This document shows, one piece after another, positions 34,297 through 43,328 of a stretch of DNA of 64,000 bases (within the stretch, counting starts at the first letter, position 1; each line of letters opens with the position of its first letter). Source of the stretch: Sphingobium arseniciresistens (GTDB lineage Bacteria > Pseudomonadota > Alphaproteobacteria > Sphingomonadales > Sphingomonadaceae); the NCBI GenBank assembly GCA_029167225.1, contig JARFNK010000002.1, forward strand, positions 372,001 to 436,000, written 5' to 3'. The notes beneath the pieces were generated by a model. It was not told the DNA's origin. It was given only the letters and a program-made list of their open reading frames with translations, and did not search any database. The position numbers were made by a program, and so were the translations under genes.

Positions 34297-34673
34297 GATG
34301 CGTCGGGGCTCCAGGCCTCATAGTCGCCCGTCGCCATCTGCCGCTTGCCACCCATTTCGATGGACCCGCCGGGGCGATAGGCCTGGCTGGTGCCGGTCAG
34401 GTTGGGCGTGAAGTCCTTTTCCCAGATGCGAGCGGGAGGAAGGAAGCTTTCGGGCGCGTCCTCGAACGTGTTGTGCAGCCAGCCATGCCATTCGGCAGGC
34501 ACGCGGCTCGCGTCGTTCGATCCGTTGTAGATCACCCAGCGGCGACCCTTCCCTTCGAAATACACGTTGCCGGCGTGGTCTTCGCCGACGCGCGTGCCAT
34601 TGCGCTTGCTCCAGAGTGTGGTGCCAATGGTGGCGCCGTCCCACCAGGTGAAGATCTTGGAGAGGATTCCCAT
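34293..34673 (-). CDS. NADH:ubiquinone oxidoreductase accessory subunit NDUFA12-like
   Basis: The product has 126 residues from the ATG at 34673. The family reads FTWWDGATIGTTLWSKRNGTRVGEDHAGNVYFE, followed by RRWVIYNGSNDASRVPAEWHGWLH (quoted in parts), the core shared with the mitochondrial B17.2 subunit of complex I. Alphaproteobacterial complex I carries this extra subunit on its peripheral arm. It lies between the DUF192 and DUF2155 genes and shares an ATGA overlap with the latter. Confidence 0.92.
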   Translation of the reverse strand: MGILSKIFTWWDGATIGTTLWSKRNGTRVGEDHAGNVYFEGKGRRWVIYNGSNDASRVPAEWHGWLHNTFEDAPESFLPPARIWEKDFTPNLTGTSQAYRPGGSIEMGGKRQMATGDYEAWSPDAS

Positions 34674-34739
34674 GGGCGAAGCGCTTAGCCTTTCGGGCGG
34701 GGGATTGGCAAGGCGGATATTGGCCTTGATGGCAGACAA

Positions 34740-35357
34740 TTATCCGGCCGGTGCGGGGGACGGTGTGGCGCGCGAGCCGGGAGCGGCCGGGCAGAAATTC
34801 AGCTGGTCCCATGCCTCGTCGGGGCGCCTGGGTGCGGCACAGTTGCCCCAATGGACGACCGCGCCTTGGCCGATGCCCAGTTCCGCCGCGCGTCCGCCCG
34901 CCAGTTCGAGCACGCCGGAGACGGGAACGCCGGCCGAAACCGGCTCGCGTGAATAGGGCTTGGTATTGGCCGCGACCATCGCGACGGTGCCGTCCGGCTG
35001 GATGAACAGCATGTCGAGCGGGATCACCGTGTTTTTCATCCAGAAGCTCGCCGTCCGCGGCGGCGACATGGGGAAGACCATGCCGCCATCCGGGCTCAGT
35101 TCCTTGCGGAACATCAGGCCTTGCGCCTGCTGCTCCGGCGTCAGGGCGACCTCCACCTTGAAGTGATGCACCGTCTTGCCGGTCGCAATGGTCAGCGGAA
35201 TGGTGGTGCCGGGAGCAATGGCCGCCACGGCATTGTCGGCACTGTTGCCGCTCGCATTCGCTGTTTCCGCTGCCGGCTTGGCGCCGCAGGCCGATAGGGA
35301 AAGTGCCAGCGCAATGGGAAGGGTGAAGCGTCCAGGCCTAATCTTCGAAGTTGTCAT
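34740..35357 (-). CDS. DUF192 domain lipoprotein
   Basis: The product has 205 residues from the ATG at 35357. A lipoprotein signal ends in LSAC (Cys24), followed by a flexible Ala/Asn-rich linker. The DUF192 core is clear: VEVALTPEQQAQGLMFRKEL, FPMSPPRTASFWMKNTVIPLDMLFI and SGVLELAGGRAAELGI (each quoted in part). The function is unknown. A Pro/Ala-rich tail closes it. Its start overlaps the end of recX by 20 bases. Confidence 0.88.
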   Translation of the reverse strand: MTTSKIRPGRFTLPIALALSLSACGAKPAAETANASGNSADNAVAAIAPGTTIPLTIATGKTVHHFKVEVALTPEQQAQGLMFRKELSPDGGMVFPMSPPRTASFWMKNTVIPLDMLFIQPDGTVAMVAANTKPYSREPVSAGVPVSGVLELAGGRAAELGIGQGAVVHWGNCAAPRRPDEAWDQLNFCPAAPGSRATPSPAPAG

Positions 35358-35952
35358 CAAAGACATCATCTTCAGGGGCATCTGCAAAATCGTCGCTCGG
35401 GTCACGGTCCGGTAGCTCTCCAGGGAGCGCATCGACCCAGCGACGCGCGGTGGCGTAGTCATGGCCTGCTCGAAGGAAGGCGGCAATCTGCTTTTCGCGC
35501 AGCGGCCGGTCGGCAGGGGCGAGGGCGAAGGGGCCGATGCGCTTTTTGCGGGCAAGAACATGTGCCGCTTCCCATCGGCTGGAGCGTGCCGCGGCTTGCG
35601 GGCGTTGCCGATCCTCCTCGCCCACGCCGGCCGCGCGCAGGGTTTCGCCGATCCTGCGTGCGCCATAGCCGCGGCGGACAAGCGCCTCGCCCTTCATCTG
35701 GGCATAGGCGGCGTCGTCGACATAGCGCAGTTCGGCGAATTGCCCGATCAGCGCCTCGATATCGGGCGGGGTTTCGTCTTCCCAGCCGCGTTCGGCGACC
35801 TTCCGGCGCAGATAGGCGGCCAATTTGGACCGGGTCGTGGCATAGCGGCCGGCATAATGCAGCGCGAGATCGCGCAAAGATGTGTCGTTCAACGCCGGTC
35901 GCTGGCGCTCTGGGCGCCCATTTCTGGCGCTTTTGGTCGGATATGGGCTCAC
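35338..35952 (-). CDS. recX: Regulatory protein RecX
   Basis: The product has 204 residues from the GTG at 35952; further GTG codons lie upstream in frame, so the start is uncertain. RecX limits RecA filament growth. The three-helix repeats of the family are visible: LALHYAGRYATTRSKLAAYLRRKV, then FAELRYVDDAAYAQMKGEALVRRGYGARRIGETLRAAGV, then REKQIAAFLRAGHDYATARRWV (quoted in parts). An acidic tail (DDFADAPEDDVFDDNFED) ends the protein. recA is not in the window. It is the first gene of the recX-DUF192-NDUFA12-DUF2155 string. Confidence 0.8.
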   Translation of the reverse strand: MSPYPTKSARNGRPERQRPALNDTSLRDLALHYAGRYATTRSKLAAYLRRKVAERGWEDETPPDIEALIGQFAELRYVDDAAYAQMKGEALVRRGYGARRIGETLRAAGVGEEDRQRPQAAARSSRWEAAHVLARKKRIGPFALAPADRPLREKQIAAFLRAGHDYATARRWVDALPGELPDRDPSDDFADAPEDDVFDDNFED

Positions 35953-36101
35953 GCGCCATGTTTGTGCCACAGTCACGGCGGAATTTGAACGCAGCTTATG
36001 GGCTAGAAAGAGTGGCCCGGTTGCAATATGCGAAGCCACCGGCAGAACAATATTGACCGGACGTCGCAACTTTCAGGATATCGAGATTGGGTGACACCAA
36101 G

Positions 36102-37853
36102 ATGACGGGTTCGCACAAGGGTGAGCAGGCTGCACTTGCGCCCACTCCCACCAACGATGCGCTGCCGCGCCGTTTTTCGGATTTCGCCACGCTGGGTGAA
36201 GCGCTGGACTATGCCGGCCAGGGCGTGCGTGGATTGAACTTCCACGATCCGCGCGGAAACCTGGCGCGAGTCTATCCCTTTTCCGAGCTTCGTGCCGACG
36301 CGATCGCCTGTGCCTATCGGCTGATTGCGGCGGGCGTGCGTCCGCAGGACCGCATCGCGCTGGTCGCCGAGACCGGCCCCGAGTTCGCAAAGCTGTTCTT
36401 CGGCGCGGTCTATGCCGGCGCGTGGCCGGTGCCTCTGCCGCTGCCGACCAGCTTCGGCGGCAAGGAAAGCTATATCGATCAGCTCGCGGTCCAGCTGAAA
36501 AGCTGCGACCCCAGGATGCTGCTGTTCCCCGCCGAACTGGGCGAGATGGCGAGCGAGGCCGGCACGCAGAACGGCGTCGCGCCGATGTCCTACGAGGATT
36601 TCATCGCGCAGCCGGTACAGCAGTGCCCGCTGCCGCAGGCTTCGACCGACGACATCTGCTATCTGCAATATTCCAGCGGTTCGACCCGCTTCCCCCATGG
36701 TGTCGCGGTGACGCACAATGCGCTGCTGCATAACCTGTCGGCGCACAGCCATGGCATGCACCTGCAGGAAAGCGACCGCTGCATCAGTTGGCTGCCCTGG
36801 TATCATGACATGGGGCTGGTCGGCTGCTTCCTGGGCCTGATCGCCAATCAGGTCTCCGCCGACTATCTCAAGACGGAGGATTTCGCGCGCCGTCCGTTGG
36901 CGTGGCTCGACCTTATCAGCCGCAACGAAGGCACGTCGGTCAGCTATTCGCCGACCTTCGGCTACGACATCTGCGCACGCCGCATGTCCAGCCAGACGAA
37001 GGCCGCCGATCGCTTCGACCTGTCGCGCTGGCGCCTTGCCGGCAATGGCGCGGACATGATCCGGCCGGACGTGATGCAGAGCTTCGTCGATGCGTTCGGC
37101 GATGCCGGGTTCAAGCCCAGCGCCTTCCTGCCGAGCTATGGCCTGGCCGAGGCGACGCTGGCCGTTACCATCATGCCGCCCGGCGAGGGCATCATGGTCG
37201 AACTGGTCGAGGAAACCGACCTGTCGGGCGGCGATTCGACCGAGGGGCGCCCGCAGCGCTTCCGTGCGATCGTCAATTGCGGCAAGCCTGCCAAGGACAT
37301 GAAGGTCGAGATCCGCGACGAAGATGGAGGCCTGCTGTCCGAACGGCAGATCGGCAAGGTGTGGACCACTGGTCCCAGCCTGATGGTCGGTTATTTCCGC
37401 GATCAGGAAGCGACCGATGCCTGCCTGGTCGATGGCTGGCTCGATACCGGAGACATGGGCTATCTGAGCGACGGCTACCTCTATGTGGTCGGCCGCGCCA
37501 AGGACATGATCATCATCAACGGCAAGAATCATTGGCCGCAGGATATCGAATGGGCGGTGGAGCAGCTGCCCGGCTTCAAGCAGGGCGACATTGCCGCCTT
37601 CGCGATCACCACGCCGGGTGGCGAGGAAACGCCCGCCGTGCTGGTACATTGCCGCACCTCCGACAATGAGGAACGCTCGCGCCTGCGCGACCAGATCCGC
37701 GAGCGCGTGCGCGCGATCACGGGCATGAACTGTGTTGTGGAACTGGTGCCGCCGCGCACCCTGCCGCGCACCAGCTCGGGCAAGCTCAGCCGTTCGAAGG
37801 CGCGCAACCTGTATCTTTCGGGTGAAATCCGGCCTTACGATATCGCTGCCTGA
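36102..37853 (+). CDS. Fatty acyl-AMP ligase (FAAL)
   Basis: The product has 583 residues from the ATG at 36102; a TTG at 36087 would add five. The ANL-superfamily core motif is YLQYSSGSTRFPHGVAVTH near residue 188. The family sequence WLPWYHDMGLVG and the hinge region GWLDTGDMGYL follow, then the C-terminal lid with TSSGKLSRSKAR. FAALs make acyl-adenylates and usually pass the acyl group to an acyl carrier protein for polyketide or lipid synthesis. No ACP, PKS or acyltransferase gene is adjacent, so the partner is elsewhere. Confidence 0.88.
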   Translation: MTGSHKGEQAALAPTPTNDALPRRFSDFATLGEALDYAGQGVRGLNFHDPRGNLARVYPFSELRADAIACAYRLIAAGVRPQDRIALVAETGPEFAKLFFGAVYAGAWPVPLPLPTSFGGKESYIDQLAVQLKSCDPRMLLFPAELGEMASEAGTQNGVAPMSYEDFIAQPVQQCPLPQASTDDICYLQYSSGSTRFPHGVAVTHNALLHNLSAHSHGMHLQESDRCISWLPWYHDMGLVGCFLGLIANQVSADYLKTEDFARRPLAWLDLISRNEGTSVSYSPTFGYDICARRMSSQTKAADRFDLSRWRLAGNGADMIRPDVMQSFVDAFGDAGFKPSAFLPSYGLAEATLAVTIMPPGEGIMVELVEETDLSGGDSTEGRPQRFRAIVNCGKPAKDMKVEIRDEDGGLLSERQIGKVWTTGPSLMVGYFRDQEATDACLVDGWLDTGDMGYLSDGYLYVVGRAKDMIIINGKNHWPQDIEWAVEQLPGFKQGDIAAFAITTPGGEETPAVLVHCRTSDNEERSRLRDQIRERVRAITGMNCVVELVPPRTLPRTSSGKLSRSKARNLYLSGEIRPYDIAA

Positions 37854-37986
37854 TCCCCGCGGGGCTCTGGTCTGTCAGCGCCTCGCGGGTTGAGATTGCC
37901 AAAGGCCCTGCTCTTCCTGTGGACAGGCTGCTCTCAGGAAGACCAGGCCGTCGACGGGGCAGGGCGAAAGATGCTGGCGGAAGCGT

Positions 37987-38739
37987 TCAGCGTGCCGTCA
38001 GCTGGCGTTCGATCGCCGTCCAGAGGCCGGAAAACTCCTGCGCGGCTGGGGATGTGCCGGCAAAGGCGCCCAGCGGCTTGCGGCGTACCGTCATCTGCTC
38101 GATCACGCTGGCCATCGGTATGACCGGCCAGTCCGGCTGCGCCTCTGTAGCGGCGCGGTGCAGCCCGCGCCGCCGGTCGACCATCGAATAGACGGGCAGG
38201 ATCGGCGCATGGGTGCCGCCACGCTGCACCAGATAGCGTGCCACCTCGCCAAGGGCTCGTTGCGAAAGCGGCGAAGGGATCACCGGCACCACCACCAGGT
38301 CGGCGGCGCGCAGCACCTGCTCGCTGGTTTCGGTCAGGCCGGGCGGGCAATCCAGGATGATACGGTCATATTCGCGGCCCAGCCCCTCGATCAGCTTGGC
38401 GAGCCGCTTCTTCTTGTCCATCTCACGGAACAGGTGATCCAGGCTGCGCAGCGACGTGTCGGCGGCGATCAGGTCTATGCCGGGCACGGACGAGGGCTGG
38501 ATCAGCGTGCGGATGTCCACATCCTTGCTGAAGATTGCCTGCGCGGCATCCTTCGATGTCGGCGCGCCCGACAACAGCCAGCTTGATGCACCCTGCGGAT
38601 CGAGATCCCACAGCAAGGTCCGGCGCTTGGAGATCGTGGCGGAGGCCCAGGCAAGGTTGACGGCGACAGTGGTTTTTCCGACGCCTCCCTTGAGGCTGTA
38701 GACGGCGATGGTCGCCAATGCCGTGTCGTCCTTGCTCAT
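37987..38739 (-). CDS. ParA/MinD-family ATPase
   Basis: The product has 250 residues. The deviant Walker A motif KGGVGKTT (18-25), the DLDPQGASSWLL block and the Walker B strand RIILDCPPG mark a ParA-type ATPase. No parB gene, plasmid or chromosome partition site is visible nearby, so a role in positioning some other cargo is as likely as chromosome partition. It converges with the acyl-AMP ligase gene. Confidence 0.88.
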   Translation of the reverse strand: MSKDDTALATIAVYSLKGGVGKTTVAVNLAWASATISKRRTLLWDLDPQGASSWLLSGAPTSKDAAQAIFSKDVDIRTLIQPSSVPGIDLIAADTSLRSLDHLFREMDKKKRLAKLIEGLGREYDRIILDCPPGLTETSEQVLRAADLVVVPVIPSPLSQRALGEVARYLVQRGGTHAPILPVYSMVDRRRGLHRAATEAQPDWPVIPMASVIEQMTVRRKPLGAFAGTSPAAQEFSGLWTAIERQLTAR

Positions 38740-38812
38740 GGCGACAGGCTAAGTCCTGTTACGCTTATGATGCAAGTTCAATCACGCGATTGTTACGAAA
38801 TGGAGACGATTG

Positions 38813-38825
38813 GCGAAATATTCGC
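38813..38825. promoter_or_regulatory. Palindrome GCGAA-ATA-TTCGC upstream of the LacI gene
   Basis: A perfect 5-base inverted repeat with a 3-base centre lies in an AT-rich stretch between parA and the LacI gene, about 155 bases before the latter start. It could be a LacI-type operator for autoregulation. I found no obvious second copy in the parts of the window I scanned. Confidence 0.35.
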
Positions 38826-38980
38826 TATTATCTGACCGATCCTACAATTGCATGGTTATGCGTGACGACCGTCATTGCGCTGCTTTGCCGGATATTCCAA
38901 GAGCGCCTTTGACAGATACGATCGAACCGGGTGGTCGAGCTTTCAGCAGACCGCCTCAAGACAAGAAACATGGTGTCGAA

Positions 38981-39985
38981 ATGAAGCCTTCTGGCGTCTC
39001 AAGCCTTGCAGAACTCGCGCTTTTGGCTGGCGTGTCCGTGTCGACGGTATCACGCTCGCTTGCCGGCAATCGCATGATTGCGCAGGCGACGCGCGAGCGA
39101 ATCGAAGCGCTGGCCGATGAACATGGTTTCCAGATCAATCGCGCCGCCCGTAACCTGCGCCTCAAGCGGACCGGGGCGATTGGCGTGGTCCTGCCGCTGG
39201 GGCATGAAGTCGGCCAGCATCTGTCCGATCCCTTTTTCATGAGCCTGATCGGCCCGCTCGCCGATGCATTGACGGAGCGCGGCTATGACCTGCTGCTCTC
39301 GCGCGTCATCCCTACCGATGAGCGTTGGCTTGATGACATCATTCGGGCCGGACGGGTCGATGGTGTCATCCTGATCGGCCAGTCGAACCAGATCGATACG
39401 ATCGAACGTGTTGCGGAATCCTATTCTCCGATGGTCGTCTGGGGGGCTGCGGTCGATGGCTACACGCAACTGACGGTGGGGACGGAAAATATGGCTGGCG
39501 GTCAAATGGCCGCCGATCACCTGCTGGCACAAGGGCGCGAGCATCTGGCCTTTTTCGGGCATCCCGATGTGCCGGAGTTTGCTGCGCGTTTCGCCGGCTT
39601 CCGGCAGGCGCTGGAGCGTGCCGGCAAAGGGCCAGGCCTGTTGCTCCCGACCCATCTGACAGCTGAGGAAGCTTACGCCGTCATCCGCGCATTCCTGGCT
39701 GATCGCCCGCAGATCGATGGCATCGTGGCAGCGTCGGACGTTATCGCGATGAGCGCGCTGCGGGCTTTGACGGAAGCTGGGTTGCAGGTGCCGGGCGATG
39801 TGGCCGTCATCGGTTATGACGATGTGATGATCGCGGTCCAGACCACGCCGCCATTGACGACGATCAGGCAAGATGTGGTGCGCGGCGCCAAGTTGATGGT
39901 CGATCTGCTGTTCCAGCGGATGGCAGGGCATGATGCGCAGCCGGTCTGCATGACGCCGACCCTCATCAGGCGCGCGTCGGCCTGA
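38981..39985 (+). CDS. LacI-family transcriptional regulator
   Basis: The product has 334 residues from the ATG at 38981. The HTH and hinge read SLAELALLAGVSVSTVSRSLAGN, followed by the periplasmic-binding-protein-like sugar domain (GAIGVVLPLG, VDGVILIGQSNQ, DGIVAASDVIAMSALRAL, VAVIGYDD). This is the PurR/GntR-like form of the family. No sugar-uptake operon is adjacent; the nearest candidate target is the GH127 glycosidase 3.3 kb away, on the other side of two genes. The effector is unknown. Confidence 0.9.
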   Translation: MKPSGVSSLAELALLAGVSVSTVSRSLAGNRMIAQATRERIEALADEHGFQINRAARNLRLKRTGAIGVVLPLGHEVGQHLSDPFFMSLIGPLADALTERGYDLLLSRVIPTDERWLDDIIRAGRVDGVILIGQSNQIDTIERVAESYSPMVVWGAAVDGYTQLTVGTENMAGGQMAADHLLAQGREHLAFFGHPDVPEFAARFAGFRQALERAGKGPGLLLPTHLTAEEAYAVIRAFLADRPQIDGIVAASDVIAMSALRALTEAGLQVPGDVAVIGYDDVMIAVQTTPPLTTIRQDVVRGAKLMVDLLFQRMAGHDAQPVCMTPTLIRRASA

Positions 39986-40054
39986 AATCCGTCAGCCGGC
40001 GGTCGCTGGGGCAGTCAGCCAGGCGCGGCCGCCTAGCAAGAGGTAGCCACCGCA

Positions 40055-40855
40055 CTACGCTTCAACGGGCAGGCGGAGAAGCGCGTCGTGGCGGGCCAGG
40101 ACGACAAGGCCGACACCGGCTTCGCGTGCGCGCCTCACCGCAAGGCCGGTTGGGGCGGAGAGGGTGACGAGCAGCGGGCAGCCGGCGAGCGCCGCCTTTT
40201 CCACCAGTTCGAAGGAGCAACGCGAGGAGAGGAGGGCAAAGCCGCCATCCCAGTCCTGCCCGGCCCGGAGCATCGCGCCGATCAGCTTGTCGAAGCCATT
40301 ATGCCGCCCGACATCCTCCCGTACCAGCAACAGGGCGCCGTCGGCCGAACAGAGGGCGGCGGCGTGCATCGCGCCGGTCGCCTGATTATGAGGCTGGGCG
40401 GCGTCGAGCGCGGTGAGGGCGCGGAAAATGGCCGTGTCGGCAACATCCGCACGGTTGCCGATGGGTGGGAGTGGCCGGAGCGCCTGCGCCAGATTTTCGA
40501 TCCCGCACAGGCCGCAGGAGGAGTCCGCGACGCGGTGCCTGACGCGATCGACCACCTTCGCGGCACATGCCTCCACCAACTGGACGCGCACCACAATGCC
40601 TTCATCGGTATGATGAAGGTCCATGCCGATCACGTCGCTTGCGCGCGATATCAGCCGTTCGGCATGGGCAAAGCCGACGATCAGGTCATGAATGTCCGAA
40701 GGGCTGGCCATCAGCACCGCATAGCCGACGCCGTTGAACTCTATGGCCAGCGGTACTTCCTCGGCAACCATGCGGCTGATCGCCATGCGGGCACCGGAAC
40801 GTGTCACGCGATCGAAGGCGATGGCGCCCACGGGCGGGCGATCGTCTTTGCTCAC
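40055..40855 (-). CDS. fdhD: Formate dehydrogenase accessory sulfurtransferase FdhD
   Basis: The product has 266 residues. FdhD moves sulfur from IscS to the molybdenum cofactor of formate dehydrogenases. The two active cysteines are in SSCGLCG (about 114 and 117). The C-terminal ALLVREDVGRHNGFDKLIG and SSRCSFELVEKAALAG segments are typical. Its start overlaps the end of the molybdoenzyme gene by 4 bases (ATGA), so the two are made together. Confidence 0.92.
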   Translation of the reverse strand: MSKDDRPPVGAIAFDRVTRSGARMAISRMVAEEVPLAIEFNGVGYAVLMASPSDIHDLIVGFAHAERLISRASDVIGMDLHHTDEGIVVRVQLVEACAAKVVDRVRHRVADSSCGLCGIENLAQALRPLPPIGNRADVADTAIFRALTALDAAQPHNQATGAMHAAALCSADGALLLVREDVGRHNGFDKLIGAMLRAGQDWDGGFALLSSRCSFELVEKAALAGCPLLVTLSAPTGLAVRRAREAGVGLVVLARHDALLRLPVEA

Positions 40856-43161
40856 GCGGCGGCGCGCTGGATGGTGACGGGGATGGACTTGTAGGCGGGG
40901 GTGCCGCTGTGGGCGTCATGATCGCCCAGCGGCACAAGGCAGTTCGCTTCGGGATAATAGGCAGCGAGCGATCCGCGCGCGATGGGGTGGGCGATGGCGG
41001 TAAAGCCGCGTAGCGTCGCGCCATGGGCGGCCTGCACATCGATCAGGTCGCCATGGGCGAGGCCCAGCATGTCGAGATCCTCGGCATTGAAGAACACCAC
41101 GTCCCGCCGGCCCGTGATGCCGCGATAGCGATCGTTAAAGCCATAGATCGTCGTATTATATTGGTCATGGCTGCGAATGGTCGTGAGCAATAGCCCATCG
41201 GGGGTCGCCGCTCTTTCCGGGTGGACAAGGAAGTTCGCCTTGCCATTGGGCGTATTCCATTGCCGGGCCGATGCGGCGACCGTCAGGCGGAAGCCGCCTC
41301 GCACCCGCACCCGGCTGTTGAAGTCCCGAAAGTCTGGAAAGACGGCCTCGATCCCGTCGCGAATGAGATCATAATTTGCGATCATCCCGTCCCAGTCGAT
41401 CGTGGCTCCGCCAGCCAGCGTCGCCTTGGCCAGGCCAGCCACGATCGCCGGTTCCGACCGGAGGTCTGCCGAGGGGGCCTTCAGCTTGCCGCGCGAGGCG
41501 TGGACCATCGACATGGAATCCTCCACCGTCACCCATTGCGGGCCGCTGGCCTGCAGGTCCAGCTCGGTGCGGCCAAGGCAGGGCAGGATGATCGTCTCCC
41601 TGCCGGTGAGCAGGCAGGTCCGGTTGAGCTTGGTGACGATGTTGACCGAGAGGTCCAGCTTGCGGAAGGCGGCGAAGCAGGCCTCCGGGTCGGGCATGGC
41701 GACGGCAAGGTTGCCGCCAAGCGAGATGATCGCGCGGGATTGCCCGTCGCGCATCGCGGCCAATGCCTCGACCGCGTTGTGGCCGTGCTTGCGCGGGCTT
41801 TCGATGCCGTAGGTCGCGTCGAGCCGGGCAAGCATCGCTTCGCCGGGAATCTCAGTGATGCCGACGGTGCGGTCGCCCTGCACATTGCTGTGGCCGCGCA
41901 GGGGGCAGATGCCGGCGCCCGGCTTCCCGATATTGCCGCGCAGCAGGAGCAGGTTGGCGATCTGCTGGACATTCTCCGTCCCATGGCGGTGCTGGGTGAT
42001 GCCCATGCCGTAGCAGATGATGACGCGATCGGCGCGGGCGTAGACTTCCGCCATGCTCTCGATCGCTTCGCGCGAGAGGCCGGATCGCTCCTCGATCCAG
42101 TCCCATGAAGTATCGGCCAGATCCTGCTTCAGGGCATCGATGCCGCTGGTATGCTCGGCGATGAAGCCATGGTCCAATATGCCGGGGCCGCCGCCGGCGA
42201 TGTCGGCCGCATCTGCGTCGATCAGGGCCTTCATCATGCCCGCGAGCATGGCTGCATCGCCGCCGATCTTCACCAGATGATAGGCCGACGCCAGCGGGGT
42301 CGCGCCGGGCAGCAGCATCTCGCTGGGATGCTGCGGGGACTTGAAGCGCTCCAGCCCGCGTTCGCGCATGGGGTTGGCGACGATGATCGGCACGCCGCGC
42401 TTCGACGCGGCGGCGAGTGTCGAGAGCATGCGCGGGTGATTGGTGCCCGGATTGTGGCCGATGCAGAAGATCGCATCAGCGCTATCGAAATCCTCCAGCG
42501 TCACCGTGCCCTTGCCGACGCCGATGGACTGGGGCAGGCCGACGCTGGTGCCCTCGTGACACATGTTCGAACAGTCGGGGAAATTATTGGTGCCAAAGGC
42601 GCGGGCGAACAGCTGATAGAGGAACGCGGCTTCGTTGGAGGCGCGGCCCGAGCAGTAGAATTCCGCCTGGTCGGCATGGTCGAGCGCCTGGAGCGCCGCT
42701 CCCGCACGGGCAAAGGCATCGTCCCAGGCGATCGGCACGAAATGGTCGGTGGCGGGATCATAGCGCAGCGGCGTGGTCAGGCGCCCGGCATCTTCCAGCG
42801 CATGGTCGGTCCATTCCCACAGGTCGGTCACGCTGTGGCGCGCGAAGAAATCCGGGTCGACGCGCTTGACCGTCGCCTCCCAGGTCACGGCTTTCGCACC
42901 ATTTTCGCAAAATTCGAAGGATGAGGTATGTTTTGGATCAGGCCATGCGCAGCCGGGGCAATCGAAGCCGTCGGGCTGGTTCATCTGCAGCAGGGCGCGG
43001 GTGTCCGCGCTGGCGCCCATCTGCTGGCGTACCGCGCGCGCAACCGCTTTCAGGGCACCCCAGCCACCGGCTGGCCCTGTATAGGGACGTACGCCAGCCA
43101 CATCTTCCGCCACCGGATTTTCCAGGGATCCGTTGTCGGGAATGTCTTCAATCTGGGCCAT
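40852..43161 (-). CDS. FdhF/YdeP-family molybdopterin oxidoreductase
   Basis: The product has 769 residues from the ATG at 43161. An N-terminal cysteine-containing segment (DGFDCPGCAWPDP...FCENGAKAVTWE) and the molybdopterin domain (FPDCSNMCHEGTSVGLP, CIGHNPGTNHPRML, IICYGMGITQHRHGTENVQQIANLLLLRGNIGKPGAG in parts) place it in the YdeP-like branch. A classical N-terminal four-Cys iron-sulfur motif is not obvious. Members are called formate-dehydrogenase-like, but the substrate is often unproven. The overlapping fdhD supports a sulfurated Mo centre. Formate made by the formaldehyde genes at 54-57 kb is a possible substrate. Confidence 0.85.
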   Translation of the reverse strand: MAQIEDIPDNGSLENPVAEDVAGVRPYTGPAGGWGALKAVARAVRQQMGASADTRALLQMNQPDGFDCPGCAWPDPKHTSSFEFCENGAKAVTWEATVKRVDPDFFARHSVTDLWEWTDHALEDAGRLTTPLRYDPATDHFVPIAWDDAFARAGAALQALDHADQAEFYCSGRASNEAAFLYQLFARAFGTNNFPDCSNMCHEGTSVGLPQSIGVGKGTVTLEDFDSADAIFCIGHNPGTNHPRMLSTLAAASKRGVPIIVANPMRERGLERFKSPQHPSEMLLPGATPLASAYHLVKIGGDAAMLAGMMKALIDADAADIAGGGPGILDHGFIAEHTSGIDALKQDLADTSWDWIEERSGLSREAIESMAEVYARADRVIICYGMGITQHRHGTENVQQIANLLLLRGNIGKPGAGICPLRGHSNVQGDRTVGITEIPGEAMLARLDATYGIESPRKHGHNAVEALAAMRDGQSRAIISLGGNLAVAMPDPEACFAAFRKLDLSVNIVTKLNRTCLLTGRETIILPCLGRTELDLQASGPQWVTVEDSMSMVHASRGKLKAPSADLRSEPAIVAGLAKATLAGGATIDWDGMIANYDLIRDGIEAVFPDFRDFNSRVRVRGGFRLTVAASARQWNTPNGKANFLVHPERAATPDGLLLTTIRSHDQYNTTIYGFNDRYRGITGRRDVVFFNAEDLDMLGLAHGDLIDVQAAHGATLRGFTAIAHPIARGSLAAYYPEANCLVPLGDHDAHSGTPAYKSIPVTIQRAAA

Positions 43162-43328
43162 GCGCGATCCGTTCTTTGTAACCTGCCGGGCAATATAGGC
43201 AGCGTTGGATGATCGACCAACCCATGCTTTCATATGGGAGGCGTGGATCTGGATGCCGATAACGGGATGCATTGCCAAGGTCGTGAAAAATAATTAGTCG
43301 GAGTAAATATCATAAGACGGAGGAAAAG

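Noticed and set aside
40852-43161. Selenocysteine-type formate dehydrogenase
   Set aside because: The frame has no internal TGA, and the YdeP-like branch uses other residues at the metal.
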